This document shows positions 14,613-21,442 of a DNA stretch of 64,000 nt, piece by piece. The DNA is from Desulfocicer sp963675955. GTDB taxonomy: Bacteria; Desulfobacterota; Desulfobacteria; Desulfobacterales; Desulfobacteraceae. Both the position numbers and the translations under genes were made by a program. The stretch spans positions 62,001 to 126,000 of the forward strand of contig CAXXVR010000008.1 of assembly GCA_963675955.2 (NCBI GenBank), in the 5' to 3' direction. Each line of letters starts with the position of its first letter. The stretch's first letter is position 1. The notes under the pieces were generated by a model. It ran no database searches, was not told the DNA's origin, and was given only the letters and a program-made list of their open reading frames with translations.

Positions 14613-14648
14613 AGACCATTTCCAGATGAGGGGATGGTCTTTTTTTAT
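14613..14648 (+). terminator. Rho-independent terminator near the right end of island 1
   Basis: AGACCAT (14613-14619) pairs with ATGGTCT (14634-14640) and is followed by a run of seven T. It would stop plus-strand transcription before it reaches the tRNA-Lys gene on the other strand. Confidence 0.7.
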
Positions 14649-14673
14649 GTTCAAAAAATCCATTAAAAATTTC

Positions 14674-14696
14674 AAAGTGGGCAAAAAGTGGGCAAA
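14674..14696. repeat. Right inner direct repeat (putative integrase arm sites)
   Basis: This is an exact copy of the 23 bp at 4224-4246, with GTGGGCAAA twice at 11-bp spacing, 81 bp inside the right attachment core. Confidence 0.6.
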
Positions 14697-14776
14697 AAAA
14701 CAAGAATGGGCAAAACCAAAAACAAAAAGGCTTGCAATCAAGTTGACTGCAAACCTTTGTTTTTATTGGCTTTTTA

Positions 14777-14829
14777 AGTGGTGGGCCGTGAAGGGATCGA
14801 ACCTTCGACCTACTGATTAAGAGTCAGTT
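14777..14829 (-). repeat. attR of island 1, inside the intact tRNA-Lys
   Basis: Identical to 4050-4102. The island supplies the 3' half of the tRNA plus a terminator copy (TGCA...TGCA stem with T tail on the minus strand), so the host tRNA remains functional. Confidence 0.9.
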
Positions 14830-14854
14830 GCTCTACCAATTGAGCTAACGGCCC
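14779..14854 (-). tRNA. tRNA-Lys (anticodon CTT)
   Basis: The 76-nt minus-strand gene starts GGGCCGTTAGCTCAATTGG, has anticodon loop CTCTTAA (anticodon CTT) and a T-arm GGTTCGATCCC, and ends with an encoded ACCA. Acceptor GGGCCGT pairs with ACGGCCC. It is the integration target of island 1. Confidence 0.95.
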
Positions 14855-14870
14855 CCTCAAAAACAAAGCG

Positions 14871-14899
14871 AACTTAACAGCTATTGATTTTGATGTCAA
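14871..14899 (-). promoter_or_regulatory. Promoter of tRNA-Lys
   Basis: On the minus strand TTGACA (14899-14894), a 17-bp spacer and TAAGTT (14876-14871) lie 17 bp before the tRNA. The rest of 14855-15189 holds no visible gene; it is AT-rich and carries the hemL ribosome site. Confidence 0.6.
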
Positions 14900-15189
14900 A
14901 TAGTTTTTTAAATATTTTTCAAATCAATAAAATATTGACCTGACACCATGGCTTTGTTAATTTCAAACGTTTATGGGAATAACTGACAGACTTGAACAGG
15001 GGGGGGATGCGCTTTGCATTTACCCTGACAGCCTTTTGTAAATCAGGTAATTGGATAAAACACCAGTCCACTTTAAGCCTTGTTACAGGGCTATGAGCTG
15101 TTCATGGCATCTGCCCTTGAGATAAGTGGTGCCAGGGTTTGTTAAAAATAATATAAAATTCAAATATTTTTTTAGTGGAGAGTTTGAAC

Positions 15190-16476
15190 ATGGAAAACAA
15201 GAAATCCCAGGCGTTTTTTGAAAATGCGGTTAAATATATTCCAGGTGGGGTAAACTCACCGGTACGGGCCTGCGGGTCTGTGGGGGGAGATCCTCTTTTT
15301 ATTGAACGAGCAGACGGATCTGAAATTTTTGACGCCGATGGCAAGGCCTACATTGATTATGTGGGTTCCTGGGGTCCCATGATTCTTGGTCACCGACATC
15401 CCACCGTGATCGATGCATTAAAAAAGGTGCTGGAAACCGGTACCAGCTTTGGTGCTCCCACTTCCCTTGAAACCGATCTGGCAAAGCTTGTGACTGAAAT
15501 TGTGCCTTCGGTTGAAATGATTCGTATGGTTAATTCCGGTACTGAAGCAACCATGAGTGCCCTTCGCCTGGCCCGGGGATATACAGGACGTGATATCATT
15601 ATTAAATTTGATGGTTGCTACCATGGACATGCAGATACGCTGCTGGTGGCAGCCGGGTCCGGGGTGGCCACGTTAAATATTCCCGGTAGCCCCGGGGTAC
15701 CAGCATCTGTGGTGGAAAATACCCTGTCTGTGCAGTACAATGATATTGATGCCGTGACTGCCATAATGGAAAAAATGGGAGACAAGGTGGCAGCCATTAT
15801 CGTGGAACCCATTGCCGGTAATATGGGAATGATTCCTCCGGTACCGGGGTTTCATGAAACCCTGCGCAAGCTTTGCACCACCCATGGTTCCCTGCTGATT
15901 TTTGATGAAGTTATGACGGGTTTCCGGGTTGCCAAGAATTCGGCCCAGGGATTGTTCGGAATCACTCCGGATCTGACCTGTTTTGGTAAAATTATCGGAG
16001 GCGGGCTTCCCGTTGGTGCCTATGGCGGCAGCAGGGAGATTATGTCCAGTATTGCCCCCCTTGGACCTGTTTATCAGGCCGGAACTCTGTCTGGTAACCC
16101 CCTTGCCATGGCCGCAGGCATCGCCACATTAAAGGCCCTGCAGGCACCGGGATTTTATGAAAATCTGGATGCTAAGACTGAAAAACTGGTGGCTGGGTTC
16201 AAATCTGCAGCCGCTGATGCCGGAATCGGCTTTTGTGCCGCACATATAGGGTCCATGGGCGGTTTCTTTTTTACGCCGGGGCCGGTTCGTAATTTTAATG
16301 AGGCCAAGGAAAGTAATCTGGACAGATTCTCCGCCTTTTATAAGGGAATGCGGCAGCGGGGAATCTACCTTGCGCCCTCCCAGTTTGAGGCCCTTTTTGT
16401 TTCCTCTGCTCACACGGATAAAGATATAGATATCACCATATCTGCCGCCGCAGAAGTTATGAAGGACATTGCCTGA
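15190..16476 (+). CDS. hemL: Glutamate-1-semialdehyde 2,1-aminomutase
   Basis: This PLP enzyme converts glutamate-1-semialdehyde to 5-aminolevulinate in the C5 haem/sirohaem pathway. The 428-residue product has the class-III aminotransferase core: FIDYVGSWGPMILGH, NSGTEATMSALRLARGYTGR, LLIFDEVMTGFR and the PLP lysine in TCFGKIIGGGLPVGAYGG. The ATG at 15190 is preferred over an in-frame GTG at 15175 because GGAGAG precedes it and the protein then starts like other HemL. It overlaps or abuts mpl by 1-2 bp. Haem and sirohaem supply fits a cytochrome-rich anaerobe. Confidence 0.95.
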   Translation: MENKKSQAFFENAVKYIPGGVNSPVRACGSVGGDPLFIERADGSEIFDADGKAYIDYVGSWGPMILGHRHPTVIDALKKVLETGTSFGAPTSLETDLAKLVTEIVPSVEMIRMVNSGTEATMSALRLARGYTGRDIIIKFDGCYHGHADTLLVAAGSGVATLNIPGSPGVPASVVENTLSVQYNDIDAVTAIMEKMGDKVAAIIVEPIAGNMGMIPPVPGFHETLRKLCTTHGSLLIFDEVMTGFRVAKNSAQGLFGITPDLTCFGKIIGGGLPVGAYGGSREIMSSIAPLGPVYQAGTLSGNPLAMAAGIATLKALQAPGFYENLDAKTEKLVAGFKSAAADAGIGFCAAHIGSMGGFFFTPGPVRNFNEAKESNLDRFSAFYKGMRQRGIYLAPSQFEALFVSSAHTDKDIDITISAAAEVMKDIA

Positions 16477-16477
16477 T

Positions 16478-17896
16478 ATGGATCTTTCGGGAAATCATAT
16501 CCCCGCCCATGTGAAAAAAATCCATATGATTGCCGCCTGTGGCACTGGTATGGGTGCACTGGCCTGCATGCTCAAAGATCTTGGATACGAGGTTACCGGT
16601 TCAGATCATCAGGTGTATCCACCCATGAGTGATTTCCTGGAAGGGAAGGGGGTTTACCTGTTTTCTGGATTTTCCCCCTCCCATCTTGAGCCGACACCAG
16701 ACCTTGTGATCATCGGCAATGCCGTTACCCGACAGAATGTGGAAGCCAAGTATGTCATGGAAAATAAGCTTCCCTATTGTTCAATGCCCCAGGCACTGAA
16801 CCATTTTGTTGCCGGGGATAAAAAAATCATTCTGGTGACGGGAACCCATGGTAAAACAACTACATCCGCCATTGTTGCCCATCTTTTGCAGGAGGCTGGC
16901 CTTGATCCCACTTTCATGATCGGTGGGATTTTAAAAAATTTCAACAGCAACTATCGACTGGGCAAGGGAGATTATATCGTCATTGAAGGCGATGAGTACG
17001 ACACCGCCTTTTTTGATAAAGGACCAAAATTTCTTCATTATATTCCCCATATCACCATTATGAACGGCATTGAGTTTGATCATGCTGATATCTTCAGGGA
17101 TTTAGATCACATCAAGGAGACGTTTAGATCCCTTGTGGATATCATACCAGCCGATGCAACCATTCTTGCCAATGGTGCCGACCCTGATCTTTCCGATGTG
17201 CTCAAGGGGGCCAAGTGTACCATTGAATATTTTGGACAGGGTGCTTATCATTGGTCTTTGCATCACACCAGGACAAATGACGGGCAGACATGTCTTCAAA
17301 TAAAAGGGCCGACTGGTGAAGCCCTGGAAGTTTTATCTCCCCTCATGGGCAGACACAATGCCATGAATACCCTTGCTGCAGTGGCAGCTTTGAGAGACCT
17401 TAAAATCCCATTCACATCTTTCATTTCGGGTATGGAACGATTTGAAGGCATTAAGAGAAGGCAGGAGATCCGGGGGGTAAGGCAGGGCATAACCGTCATG
17501 GATGACTTTGCCCATCACCCCACGGCCGTGAAAGAAACCCTTGCTGCTGTGAAACCTTTTTATGCCCCCGGTGCTGTGATTGCCGTGTTTGAACCACGAA
17601 CCAATTCCAGCATGCGTGATGTCTTTCAACAGGATTATGCCGCTGCCTTTGATGATGCTGACATAATCTGCATCCGAAAGCCGTCACGCCTCGATAAGGT
17701 GCCGGAAAATGAGCGTTTGTCAACCCGACAACTGGTCAAGGACATTAAGGCTCGGGGAAACAATGCTTTTTATTTTGAGGATTCAGAATCTATTTTATCG
17801 TTCTTGAAGGAGCATGCAGGGCAGGGGGATCTGGTGCTAATCATGTCCAATGGCGGTTTTGACAATATCCATCAGCGACTGCTGGATTTGTTGTAA
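16478..17896 (+). CDS. mpl: UDP-MurNAc:tripeptide ligase
   Basis: This recycling enzyme joins L-Ala-gamma-D-Glu-meso-DAP to UDP-MurNAc. The 472-residue protein has the Mur ligase order: an N-terminal Rossmann domain (IHMIAACGTGMGALACML, SDHQVYPPMS typical of Mpl), ATPase loop GTHGKTTTS, central IEGDEYDTAFFD, and the C-terminal VMDDFAHHPTAVKETL and FEPRTNSSMR motifs that separate Mpl from MurC. The ATG at 16478 is chosen over a TTG at 16469, with GAAGGA upstream. Tightly linked with hemL. Confidence 0.92.
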   Translation: MDLSGNHIPAHVKKIHMIAACGTGMGALACMLKDLGYEVTGSDHQVYPPMSDFLEGKGVYLFSGFSPSHLEPTPDLVIIGNAVTRQNVEAKYVMENKLPYCSMPQALNHFVAGDKKIILVTGTHGKTTTSAIVAHLLQEAGLDPTFMIGGILKNFNSNYRLGKGDYIVIEGDEYDTAFFDKGPKFLHYIPHITIMNGIEFDHADIFRDLDHIKETFRSLVDIIPADATILANGADPDLSDVLKGAKCTIEYFGQGAYHWSLHHTRTNDGQTCLQIKGPTGEALEVLSPLMGRHNAMNTLAAVAALRDLKIPFTSFISGMERFEGIKRRQEIRGVRQGITVMDDFAHHPTAVKETLAAVKPFYAPGAVIAVFEPRTNSSMRDVFQQDYAAAFDDADIICIRKPSRLDKVPENERLSTRQLVKDIKARGNNAFYFEDSESILSFLKEHAGQGDLVLIMSNGGFDNIHQRLLDLL

Positions 17897-17899
17897 GCC

Positions 17900-18088
17900 A
17901 TGAAAAAAAATGCATTGATCAGAATTGTTTTCATCGGATGTCTTCATATGTTTTTGTATCTGTGGTTTGTGCCTTTTGTGGTGTATCCCAGATTTGGAGA
18001 TAATGGATTCAGGATGACCGTTGCCGTTGCCGTGCTTATATCTGTGGCACTTCTGGCAACACTTTTTGTGGGTAAATTAAAAAAATAA
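17900..18088 (+). CDS. Small membrane protein (62 aa), unknown
   Basis: Two hydrophobic segments (about 8-30 and 40-57) separated by YPRFGDNGFR indicate a two-pass inner-membrane protein with a basic tail GKLKK. It begins 3 bp after mpl, so it is probably in the same transcript. I do not recognise a family. Confidence 0.6.
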   Translation: MKKNALIRIVFIGCLHMFLYLWFVPFVVYPRFGDNGFRMTVAVAVLISVALLATLFVGKLKK

Positions 18089-18130
18089 AGATGTACAACA
18101 TTCTGATATCGTCAGAGCAGGAGTTTTGTT

Positions 18131-18565
18131 ATGGAAAAAATTGAAAAAATTAAATGGGATGAGGCATTGAGCGTTGACATTCCGGAAATTGATGATCTGC
18201 AAAAAAAAATATTTGCCCTGATTGATGTGCTAATCGATCTAAAGGATGATCATGCCAACGCCAAGGACAGTTCCATTAACGTGGCGGAGCTCACCGAGTA
18301 TGGAAGATATTATTTTTCCAAGGAAGAAGAATACCTTAGAAAGGCCGGTTATCCTGAGATAGACGTCCATGCCAAGGAGCATCGCAGATTTATAAAGAGC
18401 ACCGTGAGCCTGCGTCGTCAGGTGGCAGAGGATAGAAATAACCTTACCTACGGTGTTATCAAGGAACTCAGGGACTGGCTGATTGTGCATATCAGCACTC
18501 ATGATCATAAATATGTTCCTTTTTTACGAACCAACAATTATATCCTGGAGTCCAGGGCAAAGTAA
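18131..18565 (+). CDS. Bacteriohemerythrin-like protein with one ligand position changed
   Basis: This 144-residue four-helix protein has hemerythrin signatures: W-DEALSVDIPEIDDLQKKIFALID at the start, YYFSKEEEYLRKAGYP, VHAKEHRRF and WLIVHISTHDHKYVPFL. These supply most di-iron ligands (Glu, His, His, His, Asp). The first helix normally reads DxQHxxL; here it is DDLQKKI, so the His ligand there appears to be lost. The protein may bind iron asymmetrically, or not bind oxygen at all. It stands alone after a 42-bp gap and is followed by a palindromic repeat. Confidence 0.8.
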   Translation: MEKIEKIKWDEALSVDIPEIDDLQKKIFALIDVLIDLKDDHANAKDSSINVAELTEYGRYYFSKEEEYLRKAGYPEIDVHAKEHRRFIKSTVSLRRQVAEDRNNLTYGVIKELRDWLIVHISTHDHKYVPFLRTNNYILESRAK

Positions 18566-18576
18566 AAGCAAAGAAT

Positions 18577-18665
18577 GGGGTCAGGTTTGCGTTATTGGCA
18601 TTATCGGTGTTATTGGCGTTTGCACAGGCTGTGTTCGATAACACCAATAACACAAGCCTGACCCC
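18577..18665. repeat. Palindromic REP/MITE-like repeat, copy 1
   Basis: The arms GGGGTCAGGTTTGCGTTATT... and ...AATAACACAAGCCTGACCCC pair over about 30 bp with few mismatches. A second copy lies at 63266-63353, and fragments of the same GGGGTCAGGC motif are at 25023-25068. Such elements are often mobilised by REP-associated transposases; none is in the window. Confidence 0.75.
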
Positions 18666-18746
18666 GTTGGCAGACGTTGGCACCCCGTTGGTACCTTCCG
18701 AGTCGAGCACCTCCCAATTTAAAAACAGCATTGTACAAGGCTTGTT

Positions 18747-19619
18747 TCACCCCTGTATATTAAAAAGAATATCATTTTCCAGATAAACCTGTTCCAGCTT
18801 TTTCTGGTGTTTCTGCAGAGATTCCCCCTGTCGACTGGCAAGTTCCTGAACAATATACTTAAGTATACACATCATGTTGGACGTATTGCCGATGTAGGCA
18901 ATGGAATTGATGGGGACTTTAAGATAACAATGGGAAAATTGTATAATGGGACACATGTTGTTATCTGTGATCACCACAAGTGTGTAGCCCTCCCGACGAA
19001 TGAATTTGGCAAGCTTGATTAATTCATTGGGATATCGTGTTGTGGCAATCATAACAACAAGGCTGTTTTCCGGGGCATTGGCCAGCACGTCTATGCATGT
19101 GGTATCACTGCCCTTGAGGATCTGAACCCCTTTTCTAATGCGGGAGAGGGACCAGCCCAGGAAATAGGCAAATGTATAAGACAGCCTTGATCCAGCCACA
19201 AACACCGTGGGACTTTCCACAATGATTTTTACCACCTGCTCCAGCTTTTTGATATCAATGGTTTCATAGAGGTATTGAAGATTACTCAACTCATCTAATA
19301 CCACATTGTTAAGTCTGTTCATTCCCGGCTTGCTTATCCCCTGAAGATCAGCCCTGTCCAGAAGACTCAATCCAGTATCCAGAAATCCCTTTAAATCCTG
19401 TTGAAAATCACTGTAGCCTTTGTAGCCACAGCTGTCAATGAATCGAATCACCGTGGCTTCGCTGGTTTTACATGTCTCTGCAAGTTCTTTTATGGTCATA
19501 AAGACCGCCTTGGTGGGATTCTGGGTAATGTAATTCCCGATGATCTGACCCTTGGGGGTCAGGGAGTCGAGTTTACTCAAAATGGTTGTAATTACAGAAT
19601 TTGAAGTCATATTGCTCAT
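18747..19619 (-). CDS. RpiR/MurR-family transcriptional regulator
   Basis: The 290-residue protein has an N-terminal HTH of the RpiR type (MTIKELAETCKTSEATVIRFIDSCGYKGYSDFQ, about 40-75) and a C-terminal SIS sugar-isomerase-like effector domain (VFVAGSRLSYTFAYFLGW...LVVMIATTRYPNELIKLAKF). It is divergent from the sarcosine-oxidase-type operon and is probably its regulator. The inverted 10-mer GAAATGAAAT occurs once before each gene. The start may instead be the ATG three codons further in (19610), which has better ribosome-site spacing. The usual effectors are phosphosugars; an amine-related ligand here would be unusual. Confidence 0.88.
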   Translation of the reverse strand: MSNMTSNSVITTILSKLDSLTPKGQIIGNYITQNPTKAVFMTIKELAETCKTSEATVIRFIDSCGYKGYSDFQQDLKGFLDTGLSLLDRADLQGISKPGMNRLNNVVLDELSNLQYLYETIDIKKLEQVVKIIVESPTVFVAGSRLSYTFAYFLGWSLSRIRKGVQILKGSDTTCIDVLANAPENSLVVMIATTRYPNELIKLAKFIRREGYTLVVITDNNMCPIIQFSHCYLKVPINSIAYIGNTSNMMCILKYIVQELASRQGESLQKHQKKLEQVYLENDILFNIQG

Positions 19620-19653
19620 CTTTCAAAAAAAATTGGTTAAATTGATATGTTTT

Positions 19654-19663
19654 ATTTCATTTC
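19654..19663 (-). promoter_or_regulatory. Putative RpiR operator half, regulator side
   Basis: GAAATGAAAT on the minus strand, about 35 bp upstream of the rpiR start. The same 10-mer lies on the plus strand at 19816-19825 before soxB. The rest of 19664-19815 shows nothing else. Confidence 0.4.
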
Positions 19664-19815
19664 CTGAAAAACGCGTGTTACCGCAGCGTTTCTCTGATTA
19701 ACTGTCGAGCCGGGAATTGGGGATGTATATCCCTTAAAATGCCCGGGCTAAATGAAAACTTGCGCTGTATAAATAGTCGGAAATAATGACTTTGTCAACA
19801 ACTGGAAATTGTAAT

Positions 19816-19886
19816 GAAATGAAATTAGTCATTTATTTAAAAACAATTTGACATGATTTAGTTCATAGATTATAAAAACACACAGT
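19816..19886 (+). promoter_or_regulatory. Promoter and putative operator of the sox operon
   Basis: TTGACA (19858-19863), a 17-bp spacer and TATAAA (19881-19886) form a near-consensus promoter 45 bp before soxB. The 10-mer GAAATGAAAT (19816-19825) lies 33 bp upstream of the -35 box and is the inverted partner of the site near rpiR. Confidence 0.7.
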
Positions 19887-19930
19887 CAGTATTTGAATAA
19901 CATTACAGTACAAAACTCAAGAGAGTGCTT

Positions 19931-21154
19931 ATGTTCAGTAAACAAAAACCCATGTGGGGTGAAAAGACCCAACTTAAGTCAAGTTATGATGCGGTAATCA
20001 TCGGTGGTGGACTTCACGGGCTGGCAACGGCTTATTTTCTGGCCAAGGAACACGGCATCACAGATGTGGCCATCATCGAAAAAAACTACATCGGCTTTGG
20101 TGGCGCAGGTAGAAACACCGCCATTGTACGTGCCAACCAGAGAACCCAGTACAATGTCCCCTTGTACAATGAGGCCCTTAAGCTGTGGCCCATCCTCACC
20201 AGGGAACTGGACTATAACCTGATGTTCAACAACTGCGGCAACCTGAACCTCATGCACAGTGAGGCGGCCATGAAGGCGGCAACCACCACCATTGCAACGG
20301 CACAGTTTCACGGGGTTGAGAGTCATCTCATTGACGCCAAGGAAGCCAAAGATCTGGTGCCGGCCCTGAATATTTCAGAGGATATCACCTTTCCCATCCA
20401 TGGTGCCATGTTCCATCCCCCGGGAGGAATTGTCCGACACGATGCAGTGGTGTGGGGCCTTGCCAGGGGTGCCAACAAATATGGCGTTGAAATCCACCAG
20501 CAGACCGAAGCCACAGGCATTAAAACCCAGAATGGAAAGGTCACAGGCGTAGAAACCAGCCGGGGAACCATAAATACCAAACAGGTACTCATCTCCGCCG
20601 GTGGATATTCTGCAGCCCTTATTTATGGCATGCTGGGGATCAAACTGCCCATCAGCGTATTGACCATTCAGGCCATGGTGACTCAGCCCTTGAAACCGCT
20701 TTTAAACCACGTAGTTTCTTCCGGTGCCTATCACTGCTATGCCAACCAGACCCTCAAGGGTGAAGTGGCCACCGGTGCGCACATGGATCAATGGCCCAAC
20801 TACACCACCCAGAATACCGCCCATTATATCAAGCACCAGGCCGAAGCCCTCTCTGAGTTTCTCCCCTGTCTCCGGGGCGTAAAATTCATGAGAATCTGGG
20901 GTGGCCTTGCAGATATGACACCGGATATGGCTCCCATCATGGATGGCAATGAACACATTGAAGGGTTTTACATGGATTGCGGATGGGGATATTTCGGATT
21001 TAAATCCTGCTCTGCCGTGGGTAAATACATGGCCCAGTTTATGGCGGAAAAGAAATGTCCGGAAATATTGAAGCCTTTTAACTACAGGCGATATGAAAAT
21101 CATCAGCTTATGGGTGAAACCGCCGCACTGGTTAACTATACACCTGATAACTAA
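19931..21154 (+). CDS. soxB: Sarcosine oxidase-type beta subunit (FAD)
   Basis: This FAD-dependent amine oxidoreductase carries the substrate site of the heterotetramer. The 407 residues open with WGEKTQLKSSYDAVIIGGGLHGLATAYFLA (dinucleotide fold) and contain RNTAIVRANQRT near the flavin site, HPPGGIVRHDAVVWGLARGA and a C-terminal FYMDCGWGYFGFKSCSAVGK typical of SoxB. The ATG at 19931 has AAGAGAG upstream; a GTG six bases earlier is less likely. It is the first gene of soxBDAG. In an anaerobe the electrons are more likely passed to a carrier than to oxygen; that is inference. Confidence 0.9.
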   Translation: MFSKQKPMWGEKTQLKSSYDAVIIGGGLHGLATAYFLAKEHGITDVAIIEKNYIGFGGAGRNTAIVRANQRTQYNVPLYNEALKLWPILTRELDYNLMFNNCGNLNLMHSEAAMKAATTTIATAQFHGVESHLIDAKEAKDLVPALNISEDITFPIHGAMFHPPGGIVRHDAVVWGLARGANKYGVEIHQQTEATGIKTQNGKVTGVETSRGTINTKQVLISAGGYSAALIYGMLGIKLPISVLTIQAMVTQPLKPLLNHVVSSGAYHCYANQTLKGEVATGAHMDQWPNYTTQNTAHYIKHQAEALSEFLPCLRGVKFMRIWGGLADMTPDMAPIMDGNEHIEGFYMDCGWGYFGFKSCSAVGKYMAQFMAEKKCPEILKPFNYRRYENHQLMGETAALVNYTPDN

Positions 21155-21181
21155 TCGGTGGGATTTTAAGGAGATATAAAA

Positions 21182-21442
21182 ATGGCTTTAACAATTACAT
21201 GTCCCATATGCGGCAAAAGAAACGGATATGAGTTCAGGTATGGTGGGGAAGACAAAGGGCCAAGACCCGAAGAAGCGGGATTAACCCCCGAGGCCTGGTG
21301 TGACTATGTACATATGAACAAATGCATTGCAGGGGTTCAAAAAGAGTGGTGGTTTCACAAGGATGGTTGTGGTTCATGGTTTACCATCCATCGCGATACA
21401 ACAACCAACCTTGAAGTAAAAGGTCCGGAGGCTGACAAATGA
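21182..21442 (+). CDS. soxD: Sarcosine oxidase-type delta subunit
   Basis: The 86-residue protein starts with the zinc motif CPICGKRNGYEFRYGGED and has a later CGSWFTIHRDTTTN, both typical of SoxD. The expected length is about 90-100 residues. A strong AAGGAG site precedes the ATG. It overlaps soxA by ATGA, giving translational coupling. Confidence 0.9.
   Translation: MALTITCPICGKRNGYEFRYGGEDKGPRPEEAGLTPEAWCDYVHMNKCIAGVQKEWWFHKDGCGSWFTIHRDTTTNLEVKGPEADK

Larger units (their letters stand above)
4050..14829. mobile_element. Island 1: integrated plasmid-like element in tRNA-Lys(CTT)
   Basis: The 10.8-kb segment is bounded by exact 53-bp direct repeats (4050-4102 and 14777-14829) that correspond to the 3' half of tRNA-Lys. 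A tyrosine recombinase gene lies next to the left repeat, and 23-bp inner direct repeats (4224-4246, 14674-14696) look like its arm sites. All genes are on the plus strand: integrase, toxin-antitoxin, unknown, AlpA-like, primase-helicase, then small unknown proteins. No capsid, terminase or relaxase was recognised. It shares a syntenic module with island 2 (47965-62938). The element is probably intact: integrase, both att sites and the replication gene are uninterrupted. Confidence 0.9.

Noticed and set aside
14626..14820. 64-codon open frame ending in VKGSNLRPTD
   Set aside because: It reads through the arm repeats, the terminator and tRNA-Lys in the antisense direction.
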